Shown in pieces: positions 18,476 through 26,436 of a stretch of 64,000 bases of DNA. The translations under genes were made by a program, and so were the position numbers. A model generated the notes under the pieces. It made no database searches, had not been told where the DNA came from, and worked only from the letters and a program-made list of their open reading frames with translations. Numbering within the stretch: the first letter of the stretch is position 1; every line of letters starts with the position of its first letter. The stretch is from Streptomyces sp. DSM 15324. GTDB lineage: Bacteria; Actinomycetota; Actinomycetes; Streptomycetales; Streptomycetaceae. The stretch lies in assembly GCF_001514285.1 (NCBI RefSeq), contig NZ_KQ949029.1:416800-480799 (forward strand), written 5' to 3'.

Positions 18476-18850
18476 ATGAGCGACCCCGTGAACGACATCC
18501 TCATCTCCCTGCGGGACAAGGTGATGGGTGTCAACGAAACCACCCTCGCGACCGTCGACGGGCTGGTGGTCGCCAGTGACGTCAGCAAGACGCACGCGGA
18601 GTCCATGGCCGCCGTCGCCGCGGCCACCCTGTCCCTCGGGCGCCGCCTCGCCGACCAGGCCTCCACCGGCGCCCTGCGCGAGATGAGCGCCCAGTGCAGC
18701 GCCGGGCACGTGATCGTCACCGCGGTCGGGGAGCGCGCGCTGCTCGCCGTCATGGCGGACGAGGGCCTGGACCTGGCCGCGTTCCGCCGGGAGATGCCCG
18801 CGCTGGTGGCCGAGCTCGGCGGCATCCTGGACGGCGACACCCCGGACTGA
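18476..18850 (+). CDS. Roadblock/LC7 domain protein
   Basis: 124 aa. Closer to the classical bacterial roadblock fold than the 17201 protein: NETTLATVDGLVVASDVS, ESMAAVAAATLSLGRRLADQ, AGHVIVTAVGERALLAVMADEGLDLAAFRRE. ATG 18476 has AGGAAGAAGA upstream. It follows the DUF4388 gene by 70 bp, probably in the same operon. No GTPase or sensor ATPase gene is present here, so the partner must be elsewhere or be the DUF4388 protein. Confidence 0.87.
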   Translation: MSDPVNDILISLRDKVMGVNETTLATVDGLVVASDVSKTHAESMAAVAAATLSLGRRLADQASTGALREMSAQCSAGHVIVTAVGERALLAVMADEGLDLAAFRREMPALVAELGGILDGDTPD

Positions 18851-18861
18851 CGGCCCCCGGT

Positions 18862-19686
18862 TCACACCGGATCACCTTCGGTCTCCACCTCCCCCGCCCC
18901 CTCGGTCCCCGCCACGTCCTCGGGCTCGTCGTCGTCCTCCTCCAGCAGGTAGGGCGGGCGCATCACCACGAGGCGCGACACCTCGTACGACATCTCGGTG
19001 ACACCGGGATCGGGCGGCGGGTGGTACCGGCCCGCGCACACCGACAGGTTGACGATCAGGTACGCGTTCCACCCGCGGCCCACGCCCCGCCGGTCGACGA
19101 ACACCTGCCGGCCGTTGACCCACCAGACGACGGACCGTCTGCCGAACTCGACCCTCAGGTCGATCCAGGCACCGGGGCGGATCGCCGGGTCCTGGTAGTA
19201 GAGGTTGCTGCCGCGGACGTGGTTGCTCAGCTCCAGGAGATCGGGGTTGTCCGGGTGGTACTCGAAGACGTCGATCTCCTGGTCGCCGTCCCGCCAGGTC
19301 CAGATCGCGGGCCAGGCCCCCATCTCGTACGGCAGTCTCACCCGCGCCTCGAGCACGTCACCGGTGCGGACCGTGAAGGCCTCCTCGCTCCCCTCCGTGG
19401 TGAGCAGGCCCGCGTTCCACCGTCCGTCGCGGCGACGGGTGGCCCGGAACGTCCCCGTCCGGGAGTAGGCGGGATCCGAGACCAGGTAGTCCAGTTTGTT
19501 GTCGTCGGGATTGATCGGTCCGCCGTTCGGATACGCCCACGAACGCCCCGCCACCCACTGGCTGGTGGAGGTGAAGTCCGCGGTGAAGACGGCCGCGGGT
19601 CCGCGCCGGGCCGCGGTGGCCTCGGGCGAACGGTCGGATGCGGGATTCTCCATGGCCGGATGCTGCTCCGCATATGTCCAGGGCAT
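18862..19686 (-). CDS. Glycoside hydrolase family 16 protein
   Basis: 274 aa from ATG 19686; ATG 19653 (MENPASDRS) is a good alternative and gives 263 aa. The GH16 catalytic motif is EIDVFE (nucleophile and acid/base Glu with the central Asp), preceded by GAWPAIWTWRDGDQ. Other beta-sandwich features are RVEFGRRSVVWWVNGRQVF and YLIVNLSVCAG. GH16 enzymes cut beta-glucans or galactans. There is no clear signal peptide, unusual for this family, so the protein may be intracellular, exported another way, or start further upstream. The acidic C-terminus (EEDDDEPEDVAG) is atypical. Confidence 0.85.
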   Translation of the reverse strand: MPWTYAEQHPAMENPASDRSPEATAARRGPAAVFTADFTSTSQWVAGRSWAYPNGGPINPDDNKLDYLVSDPAYSRTGTFRATRRRDGRWNAGLLTTEGSEEAFTVRTGDVLEARVRLPYEMGAWPAIWTWRDGDQEIDVFEYHPDNPDLLELSNHVRGSNLYYQDPAIRPGAWIDLRVEFGRRSVVWWVNGRQVFVDRRGVGRGWNAYLIVNLSVCAGRYHPPPDPGVTEMSYEVSRLVVMRPPYLLEEDDDEPEDVAGTEGAGEVETEGDPV

Positions 19687-19818
19687 GCGGGCGGACGGCG
19701 GATCCGCCGGGAGGACTACCCGTGTGAGTGACGGGCCCCGGCGCGTCGCGCCCGCAGTATGAAAATCGACACGGGGAAGGTCGCGCGCTGTGCGCCCGCG
19801 TCTCCGACCGGTGCGCGG

Positions 19819-20067
19819 TCAGGGCCGGCTCGGCCGCAGGCCGCGGCGCTCCCCGGCCGTCATCGCACCCCACACCCCGTGCCGCTCGCCGTGCCGGACC
19901 GCCCAGGTCCCGCAGGCGCGCATCACCGGGCAGCTGCGGCAGACCGCCCGCGCCTGCTCGATCTGCCGCCGGGACGGGCCGTCCTCACCGATCGGGAAGA
20001 ACAGCTCGGGGTCCTCGGAACGGCAGGCCGCCGCCTCACGCCAGTTCAAGGAGGGGAAGGAGTTCAT
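19819..20067 (-). CDS. WhiB-like (Wbl) iron-sulfur transcription factor
   Basis: 82 aa. Four Cys for a 4Fe-4S cluster are present: one in EAAACRSEDPELFFPIG, then CRSCPVMRAC. The turn following is GVWGAM, close to the family's GVWGG. Wbl proteins act with the main sigma factor in development, antibiotic resistance or redox control. ATG 20067 has GGAGGTGCCG upstream, an excellent ribosome binding site; a longer reading from 20145 lacks one. It is divergent from the MpaB-like gene. Between them lies an AT-rich patch (about 20164-20185). Confidence 0.93.
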   Translation of the reverse strand: MNSFPSLNWREAAACRSEDPELFFPIGEDGPSRRQIEQARAVCRSCPVMRACGTWAVRHGERHGVWGAMTAGERRGLRPSRP

Positions 20068-20276
20068 CGGCACCTCCGGCGACCGCTTCGCCGACTCCGC
20101 AGGGCGGCCCGGCCGCACGAAGACGCCCTTCGACGCCCTTCGCATCCGGGGACCCGGCGGAGGTAGAAAGAAATATAGGCACTTCGAACCGTTTGGGCCA
20201 TGGCCCCGGAGTGCGCGATTCCGGACGGTGGGCGGCGACGGGCGCCCCCCGCGGCGACGAGGAGGTCACGGCACCC

Positions 20277-21164
20277 ATGGGACCGGCCGATGCCGGGGGC
20301 CGCAGCCCCCGCGAGCGTCTCGGTGAGGGCCTGTTCACCCGGGTCGCCGGGCCGGACGGCGCACGCCACCGGGCCCGGATCCACGGCACGCCCGGCCCGC
20401 GCTGGTTCGGACCCGAGCGACCGGTCCGCCGGGTGCACGGGGACGCCTCCATGTTCATCGGCGGTCTGTCCGCGCTGCTCCTGCAGTCGCTGCACCCGCT
20501 CGCCATGGCCGCCGTGGCCGCCCACTCGGGGTACCGGGGCGACCCCTGGGGCCGGCTCCAGCGCACGAGCACCTTCCTGGCCACGACGACGTACGGCACC
20601 GCCGAACACGCCGAGCGGGCGTGCGCCCGGGTACGGGCGGTGCACGAGCGGGTGCGGGGGGCCACCGCGAGCGGAGTGCCGTACCACGCCTCCGATCCCC
20701 ATCTGCTCACCTGGGTGCACCTCGCCGAGACGGACAGCTTCCTGCGCGCCCACCAGCGCTACGGCGCGCGTCCCCTCTCCGACGACGAGTGCGACGGCTA
20801 CGTCGAGGACATGGCCCGGGTCGCCGTGGAGCTGGGCATCCCGGGTCCGCCCCGCAGCAGGGCGGAGCTCACGGAGCGGCTGACCGCGTACCGCCCGGAG
20901 CTGGCGGTCACAGCACAGGCCCGGGAGGCCGCGCGTTTCCTTCTGCTGCACCCTCCCGTACCGCTCGTCGCCCGTCTCCCCTACGGGGTGCTCGCCGCCA
21001 ACGCCGTGGCGCTGCTGCCGCGCTGGGCCTCCGAACAACTGGGACTGCCCCGGATTACCTTGGTCGAGGACGTCTGTCTGCTGCCGCTCGGCCGCGCCAC
21101 GACCGCGACCATCCGCTGGGCGATGGCACCGGCCCGGCAGCGTGTGACCACGGCCACCGGCTGA
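20277..21164 (+). CDS. MpaB-like oxygenase (DUF2236 family)
   Basis: 295 aa. Family features: FIGGLSALLLQSLHPLAMAAVAAHSGYRGDPWGRL, TTTYGTAEHAERACARVRAVHERVRG, HASDPHLLTWVHLAETDSFL and, near the end, a membrane-lining segment (VPLVARLPYGVLAANAVALLP). The His-containing pieces (LHPLAM, HERVRG, WVHLAE) fit the haem site in this family, whose founding member (MpaB) cleaves a terpenoid chain; latex-clearing proteins are relatives. The substrate is unknown. Start ATG 20277 has GGAGG 12 bases upstream, slightly far. A hairpin at 21173 follows. Confidence 0.85.
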   Translation: MGPADAGGRSPRERLGEGLFTRVAGPDGARHRARIHGTPGPRWFGPERPVRRVHGDASMFIGGLSALLLQSLHPLAMAAVAAHSGYRGDPWGRLQRTSTFLATTTYGTAEHAERACARVRAVHERVRGATASGVPYHASDPHLLTWVHLAETDSFLRAHQRYGARPLSDDECDGYVEDMARVAVELGIPGPPRSRAELTERLTAYRPELAVTAQAREAARFLLLHPPVPLVARLPYGVLAANAVALLPRWASEQLGLPRITLVEDVCLLPLGRATTATIRWAMAPARQRVTTATG

Positions 21165-21172
21165 CCGCGTGA

Positions 21173-21193
21173 CGGAGGGCTCTCCTCCCTCCG
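21173..21193 (+). terminator. Hairpin terminator after the MpaB-like gene
   Basis: CGGAGGG and CCCTCCG pair around CTCTCCT, 8 bp after the stop. Short but GC-rich stem, no T-run. Confidence 0.5.
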
Positions 21194-21353
21194 CGGGCCG
21201 CGCTGCCCCGGCACCCGCACAGACGCGCGAAGACGGTCCCTCCCGCCTCTGGCCCTGGGGGGCTACCCGGCGGTATACAAACTGCGGCGCACAGCACGGC
21301 GGCCGTCCGGGCCGTCGGCGCCGGCCCGGGCGGGCTCGGGGGGAGGAGCTGCG

Positions 21354-22289
21354 ATGCAGCACGAGGTACGCGGCGGCGCTTCGGTCGGACGGCGACGCAG
21401 AGGGATGACCTTACGTGCCGCACTGGGCGGTTGCGCCCTGGTGGCCGCGTCGGCGGTACCGGCGGCGGCACACGGCGGCGGGGCCGGTGGCGGCGGCGGT
21501 GACGGGAAGACACGGGCGTACGTGGCCCTCGGGGACTCGTACACCGCCGGCCCTCTCATCCCCCGGCAGACGGACGCCAACTGCGCCCGCTCCGACCAGA
21601 ACTACCCGTCGCTCGTGGCCGCGCGGCTCGGCACGACGCCCTTCAAGGACGTCAGCTGCTCCGGGGCGACGACCCAGGAGATGTGGAAGGCGCAGGGCAC
21701 CAACGGCCCCCAGCTCGACGCGCTCGGGCGCACCACCGACCTGGTGACCGTGCAGGTCGGCGGTAACGACATCGGTTTCGGCACCATCATCGGGACGTGC
21801 GCCGGGCTGGCCGCGCAGGACCCGGCCGGCAGCCCCTGCCAGAAGTACTACGGTGCTTCCGGGGTCGACCAGTTGAGCGTCACGATCGCGCGGACGGCGC
21901 CCAAGGTGGCGCAGGTGCTGCGGGACGTGCACCGCCGGTCGCCGCACGCGCGGGTGCTCCTCGTCGGCTATCCGGACCTCCTGCCCGACGACGGCGTCGG
22001 CTGCGCCCCCTCGGTGCCCTTCGCGGCAGGGGACTTCGCCTACCTCCGGGACACCGAGAAGCGCGTCAACCTGATGCTGCGTCTGGTGGCGTACGCGAGC
22101 CGGACGGAGTACGTCGACACCTACGGGCCGACCGTCGGGCACGACATGTGCAAGCCCGCGGCGGACCGCTGGATCGAACCGCTCCGGCCCACCTCCCCGG
22201 CGGCACCCGCCCACCCCAACGCCAAGGGCGAGGCCGCCATGGCCGGGGCCGTCCTGCACCGCATCGACCGGGGGTGGCACGACCGCTGA
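21354..22289 (+). CDS. Secreted SGNH/GDSL lipase-esterase
   Basis: 311 aa. A signal peptide is formed by the basic start (VGRRRRGMTLRAALGGCALV) and cleavage near AAAH at about residue 40. Catalytic blocks of the SGNH family: ALGDSYTAG (Ser62), the oxyanion Gly and Asn in VQVGGNDIGF, and the terminal His in PAHPNAKGEAAM. Paired Cys suggest disulphides typical of secreted Streptomyces lipases. ATG 21354 has GGGAGGAGC upstream; ATG 21405 is an alternative. Substrate: probably fatty-acid esters or phospholipids. Confidence 0.93.
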   Translation: MQHEVRGGASVGRRRRGMTLRAALGGCALVAASAVPAAAHGGGAGGGGGDGKTRAYVALGDSYTAGPLIPRQTDANCARSDQNYPSLVAARLGTTPFKDVSCSGATTQEMWKAQGTNGPQLDALGRTTDLVTVQVGGNDIGFGTIIGTCAGLAAQDPAGSPCQKYYGASGVDQLSVTIARTAPKVAQVLRDVHRRSPHARVLLVGYPDLLPDDGVGCAPSVPFAAGDFAYLRDTEKRVNLMLRLVAYASRTEYVDTYGPTVGHDMCKPAADRWIEPLRPTSPAAPAHPNAKGEAAMAGAVLHRIDRGWHDR

Positions 22290-22424
22290 CGCGCGCCTTC
22301 GGCCGGGCCGGCCCCCGGCGGGCTGCCCACCCGCAGCCGGTTGCCGCCCCCTGGGCGTGTCACACAAGGACAAGAGACGTGCATCCAGGGCCCGTTGGCG
22401 GGCCCGGTAGGTCATGATGCCCCG

Positions 22425-23183
22425 ATGGAGCAACGTTTCATCGGGACAGCGGAGTGGGACGGCGGGCGCGTCGGCGTCCTGGACGGCGCCGGCCCCGCCG
22501 CGTCGGCCGGGCCGCCCGGGTCGCGCGAGCCGTCCGAGGTCGGCGAGGCGGTCGTCGTGATCGACGTGCTGCGGGCCTTCACGACGGCCGCCTGGGCGTT
22601 CGCCGGGGGTGCGGAGCGGATCGTCCTGGCCGAGTCGCCGGCGCAGGCCCGCGCCCTGAAGTCCTGCCACCCGGACTGGCTCACGCTCAAGGACGGACCG
22701 CCCGCTCCGGGCTTCGACGCCGTCAACTCCCCCGCCCTCATGCGCTCCCTCGACCTGAGGGGACGCACGCTCGTCCAGAAGACGACCCATGGCACCGTCG
22801 GCACCCTCGCCGCCCGCGAGGCACCGCTGCTGCTCTGCGCCGGCTTCACCGTGGCCGCGGCGACGGCCGGCGCGCTGCGTGCGGCCCGGCCCCGGCGGGT
22901 GACGTACATGATCACCGGCGAGGGCGGACGCGCCGAGGAGGACCTCGCCTGCGCCCGGTACATCGCCGAACTGACCGCCGGGCGTACGGCGGACCCGGCG
23001 CCGTATCTGCACCGCGCGGCCGCCTCCGCCGCCGCGGCAGCCCTCGCCGACGGGGTCCGGAACGGATACCGCGGGATCCATCCGGGGGACACGGCACTGT
23101 GCCTGGAGGCGGACGTGCACGACTTCGCGATGGCCGCGGCGGTCGAGGAGGAGTGGGTGATCCTGCGTCGCCGGGAGCGGTGA
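22425..23183 (+). CDS. 2-phosphosulfolactate phosphatase (ComB) family protein
   Basis: 252 aa. ComB family marks: VVIDVLRAFTTAAWAFAGGA, LVQKTTHGTVGTL and GRAEEDLACARYIAELTAG, which bind the metal and phosphate. In methanogens ComB makes sulfolactate for coenzyme M. Streptomyces carry this family without coenzyme M genes, so the true substrate here is probably another phosphorylated small acid. ATG 22425 is chosen over ATG 22341, whose extension looks non-coding. Its stop is 22 bp from the end of the convergent MFS gene. Confidence 0.87.
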   Translation: MEQRFIGTAEWDGGRVGVLDGAGPAASAGPPGSREPSEVGEAVVVIDVLRAFTTAAWAFAGGAERIVLAESPAQARALKSCHPDWLTLKDGPPAPGFDAVNSPALMRSLDLRGRTLVQKTTHGTVGTLAAREAPLLLCAGFTVAAATAGALRAARPRRVTYMITGEGGRAEEDLACARYIAELTAGRTADPAPYLHRAAASAAAAALADGVRNGYRGIHPGDTALCLEADVHDFAMAAAVEEEWVILRRRER

Positions 23184-23205
23184 GCTGCGGGTGACGCAGG
23201 CGGGT

Positions 23206-24759
23206 TCACACCCCTGGGGGTCCTGTGCCGCCCTGGAGGCGTTCCAGGTCCGAAGGGCGTACCTGGATCACCACGATGGCGATCAGGGCGGCGAGGGCGG
23301 TGAAGATGGCGGCCATGATGAAGGCGGCCGAGACGCCGGCGGTGAGGACGTGGTCGGACCAGGGGGCGGGGAGTTGGCCGGTGCGCTGGAAGCGCAGACG
23401 TTCGGCGGGGGTGGCCTGGGCGAGGAAGGCGGGGATCTGGTCGTTCGCCTCGTTGCGGCTCGCCGTGCCGTACATGGTGACCAGGATGGACAGACCCAGT
23501 GAACCCCCCACCTGCTGCGTCGCGTTGAGGAGGCCGGAGGCCGCGCCCGTCTCGGGCGTGGGCACGTCGGACAGGGCCATCAGCGTCAGCGACACGAACT
23601 CCATGCCCATGCCCAGGCTGAAGACGAGCATGGGACCGAGAATGCTGCCCGCGTAGGTGGAGTCGACGTCCGTGAGCGTCAGCCAGCTCAGGCCGGCCGC
23701 GGCCAGGATCGCGCCGCCGACCATGAAGGGCTTGGGGCCGTACGTCGGCAGGAACCGTGAGGCGAGTCCGGCCCCGACCGCGATGACCGCGCTGACCGGC
23801 AGGAACGCGAAACCGGCGGCGAGCGGGCTGAAACCGAGCACGTTCTGGACGAAGAGGGTCAGGAAGAAGAACATGCCGAAGATCGCGGCGGCCAGACAGA
23901 GCATGATGCCGTACGTGCCCGCCCGGTTGCGGTCGGCGAACATGTGCAGCGGGGTGATCGGCTGCCGGGAGCGCCGCTCGATCAGGATGAACACCGCGAG
24001 GACGACGACGGCCGCGGCGAACGAAGCGAGCGTGAGCGTGTCGCGCCAGCCGTCCTGTCCGGCCCTGATGAAGCCGTAGACCAGCAGCACCATTCCGACG
24101 GTGGAGGTGAAGGCGCCCGCCAGGTCGAAGCGGCCCGGGTGGCGCTCGGACTCCTTGATGTAGCGCGGCGTGGCGAGCGCGATGAGCAGGCCGATGGGGA
24201 CGTTGACGAACAGCACCCACCGCCAGTTCAGGTACTCGACGAGGATGCCGCCGGCGAGCAGACCGATCGCGCCGCCGCCCGCCGAGACCGCCGCGAACAC
24301 ACCGAAGGCGCGGTTGCGTTCGGGTCCCTCGCGGAAGGTGGTGCTGATCAGGGCGAGGGAGGTCGGGGAGGCGATGGCTCCGCCGACGCCCTGGAGGGCG
24401 CGCGCGGAGAGGAGTTGACCCTCGTTCTGGGCGAGGCCGCCGAGCAGCGACGCGAGGACGAACAGCAGCACGCCGACGATGAACACCCGCCGTCTGCCGA
24501 GGATGTCCCCGGCCCGGCCGCCGAGCAGCAGCAGCCCGCCGAACGTCAGCGTGTAGGCGTTGACGACCCACGACAGGCTGGTGGTGGAGAAGTCCAGGGC
24601 GCGCTGGATGTCGGGGAGCGCGATGTTCACGATGGTGATGTCGAGGACCACCATCAACTGACAGGAGGCGATGACCAGCAGCGCCATCGCGTGCCCGCCA
24701 CCGCCGTTCTGCGGGGCGGTGGTCTCGGTCGCGGGGGTCGGCTGCGGAGCACTGGTCAT
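23206..24759 (-). CDS. DHA2-type (14-TM) drug-efflux MFS transporter
   Basis: 517 aa with about 14 hydrophobic segments. Motif D1/C-like signatures: VVLDITIVNIALPDIQ, GGRAGDILGRRRVF and GAIGLLAGGILVEYLNWRWVLFVN are characteristic of the EmrB/QacA branch, proton-driven multidrug exporters. ATG 24759. It is preceded by 394 bp of non-coding DNA with a 22-bp-period direct repeat, and beyond that by an AraC-family regulator on the same strand. The regulator may control it. The substrate is unknown. Confidence 0.93.
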   Translation of the reverse strand: MTSAPQPTPATETTAPQNGGGGHAMALLVIASCQLMVVLDITIVNIALPDIQRALDFSTTSLSWVVNAYTLTFGGLLLLGGRAGDILGRRRVFIVGVLLFVLASLLGGLAQNEGQLLSARALQGVGGAIASPTSLALISTTFREGPERNRAFGVFAAVSAGGGAIGLLAGGILVEYLNWRWVLFVNVPIGLLIALATPRYIKESERHPGRFDLAGAFTSTVGMVLLVYGFIRAGQDGWRDTLTLASFAAAVVVLAVFILIERRSRQPITPLHMFADRNRAGTYGIMLCLAAAIFGMFFFLTLFVQNVLGFSPLAAGFAFLPVSAVIAVGAGLASRFLPTYGPKPFMVGGAILAAAGLSWLTLTDVDSTYAGSILGPMLVFSLGMGMEFVSLTLMALSDVPTPETGAASGLLNATQQVGGSLGLSILVTMYGTASRNEANDQIPAFLAQATPAERLRFQRTGQLPAPWSDHVLTAGVSAAFIMAAIFTALAALIAIVVIQVRPSDLERLQGGTGPPGV

Positions 24760-25153
24760 GACGTCGTGTCGCCCGCCCGAAGCGGGCCCGAGGGAGGTGA
24801 CCTTGGACGGTGGTGCCCAGGGTCGGATCCACCGTTCGACCGTACGCCCCCGCCCAGACCGTCACCACTCGATCATCCGGGGAGGGGACGGGACGGCACG
24901 GGCGGGACGGGACAGGACGGGACCGGATGTGGCCCGGGCCAGGACTCCCCCGCAGTCCTGGCCCGGCCACCGGCCCCCGCGGGTCTGCGCTCCGCGGTTG
25001 ATCACCAGCATGCGACAGGTACGGGAGGTATGTCGTTGGCACACGGTCCACAACTCGTTGGCACCGCGTCCACAGGGGGCCCGCCCCCCGCTGCCCGCGG
25101 TCGGCTTCCCGCGTCCCGCGTCCCGCTTCCGGCCCGGCCTGTGCGGTGCGCGG
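24760..25153. other. Promoter region of the efflux gene
   Basis: 394 bp without a gene, between the MFS start (24759) and the end of the AraC gene (25154). It contains a low-complexity GGACGGGAC tract (about 24890-24925), an ATCATCCGG-type sequence, and the paired AraC-like direct repeat at 25033-25074. I see no small gene. Confidence 0.55.
25033..25074. promoter_or_regulatory. Direct repeat, AraC-type operator candidate
   Basis: TCGTTGGCACACGGTCCACA (25033) and TCGTTGGCACCGCGTCCACA (25055) match at 17 of 20 positions and are spaced 22 bp start to start, two helical turns. Directly repeated half-sites on one DNA face are the usual arrangement for AraC/XylS dimers. The site is 270 bp upstream of the efflux gene and 80 bp downstream of the AraC gene. 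Confidence 0.6.
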
Positions 25154-26209
25154 TCAGGGTTCCGGTGTCCCGTCCACCGGCGCGCGATGCCCCGCCCCCG
25201 CCCCGGCCTTCGCGTCCCGTCCGTCCTCGCCCGTGTTCAGGGCCTGCTCGCGCAGTTCGCTGGGCGCGAGACCGTAGGCGGTGCGGAAGGCACGGGTGAA
25301 CTCGGCGGCACGCAGGAAGCCCCAGCGCGCGGCGACGGCGTTGATCGGCAGGGCGCGCAGGGCGGGGTCGGCGAGGTCGCGGTGGGCGCCGGCGAGCCGC
25401 TGGTCGCGGATGTAGGCGGCGATGCCGACGCCTTCGCTCTGGAAGAGGCGGTACAGATAGCTGCGGGAGATGTGGTGGGCCTCGGCGATCCGGGCGGGGG
25501 TGAGGTCCGGGTCGGCCAGGTGGCGGCGCACGTGGTCCTTGATGTGCAGGACGAGCGAACGACCGCGGGTCTCCGGCGGCACGCTCGGGTCGGCGTCCAC
25601 GGCGTGCGCGAACGCGACGGTCACCAGGTCGGCGACGACCGTGCCGAGCCGCGGTGCGTCGGAGGGCCGGTACGACCCGGTGTCGCCGATCAGCTGGCGC
25701 AGGAACTGGGCCAGGAGTGCGCCGCTGCCCTCCCGGCCCGAGATGAGGCCGCCCAGGATCCGGTCGACGCGGTGCCCCGGTATGGGCACCAGGGCGCGCG
25801 GGATCTCCACCCCGACGATCGTGACGGGATCGGCGCCCGTGGTCACGTCCCAGGACCGCGAGGAGGAGTTGGTGTGGAAGTCGTTGATCCGGTAGACCGC
25901 CTGGCGCCGGTCCCATACGGCCGCGCCCTCGCCCTTCAGCAGCAGCGAGAGATGGTACGTCTCGGGGTCGGACTGCCGGACCAGTTTGGCCGTGCGGTGG
26001 AACGTGAGGGGGTCCATGGTGGCCGGCCACACGACGACCTCGCCCAGCTCGATCACGCGTTGGTGGCCGCGGTAGCCCTCGGTGTGGTCGGTGCTCAGGC
26101 GCATGGGTGCGTGGGTGCTCCGCATGCGCTGAGCCCAGGCGTCGAAACGATCGCGCGGCGGCAGGTCCATCGTCCGGAAGACCGACTCTCGCAGCATCCG
26201 AGCAGTCAA
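25154..26209 (-). CDS. AraC family transcriptional regulator
   Basis: 351 aa; ATG 26197 (MLRESVFRTM) is a possible alternative start. N-terminal ligand-binding-like half (residues about 15-200) with YRGHQRVIELGEVVVWPATM and YHLSLLLKGEGAAVWDRRQ, then the AraC double helix-turn-helix (about 235-330) with LTPARIAEAHHISRSYLYRL and INAVAARWGFLRAAEFTRAF. This is the AraC-binding-like/NimR-type layout. The last 25 residues are disordered. It is divergent from a secreted lipase gene and lies upstream of the efflux gene. Confidence 0.9.
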   Translation of the reverse strand: MTARMLRESVFRTMDLPPRDRFDAWAQRMRSTHAPMRLSTDHTEGYRGHQRVIELGEVVVWPATMDPLTFHRTAKLVRQSDPETYHLSLLLKGEGAAVWDRRQAVYRINDFHTNSSSRSWDVTTGADPVTIVGVEIPRALVPIPGHRVDRILGGLISGREGSGALLAQFLRQLIGDTGSYRPSDAPRLGTVVADLVTVAFAHAVDADPSVPPETRGRSLVLHIKDHVRRHLADPDLTPARIAEAHHISRSYLYRLFQSEGVGIAAYIRDQRLAGAHRDLADPALRALPINAVAARWGFLRAAEFTRAFRTAYGLAPSELREQALNTGEDGRDAKAGAGAGHRAPVDGTPEP

Positions 26210-26278
26210 TCACACAGGTCGCGGCCCCTGTTGAGGGTGGCCCCCGAGCATCCGTCGTCATATTACCGAACCGTAACC

Positions 26279-26314
26279 TACCGACCAGTACCCACGGTAA
26301 CCCCCTGGTCGGTA
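26279..26314. promoter_or_regulatory. Perfect inverted repeat, TetR-like operator
   Basis: TACCGACCAG (26279-26288) and CTGGTCGGTA (26305-26314) are perfect 10-bp inverted arms separated by 16 bases. Between and before them GTAACC/GGTAACC occurs too. It lies between the divergent AraC and lipase genes, about 120 bp from the lipase start. The spacing is wide for a single TetR site, so it may also be two sites or a hairpin in the lipase leader. Confidence 0.5.
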
Positions 26315-26436
26315 CGGTCCTGCCAGTTCGTCCAATAGCGGTCGGGGCTGCGGTCGGGACGACCGGCGCTCCGCGCCGTCCCCCACCCGAGCCGCAGAGG
26401 AAGGCTCGGGCCTCCCCTCTCCCCCGGAGGTCCGCC

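Noticed and set aside
18862..19686. GH16 gene as part of the roadblock operon
   Set aside because: It is convergent, with only 11 bp between the two stops; no functional link is visible.
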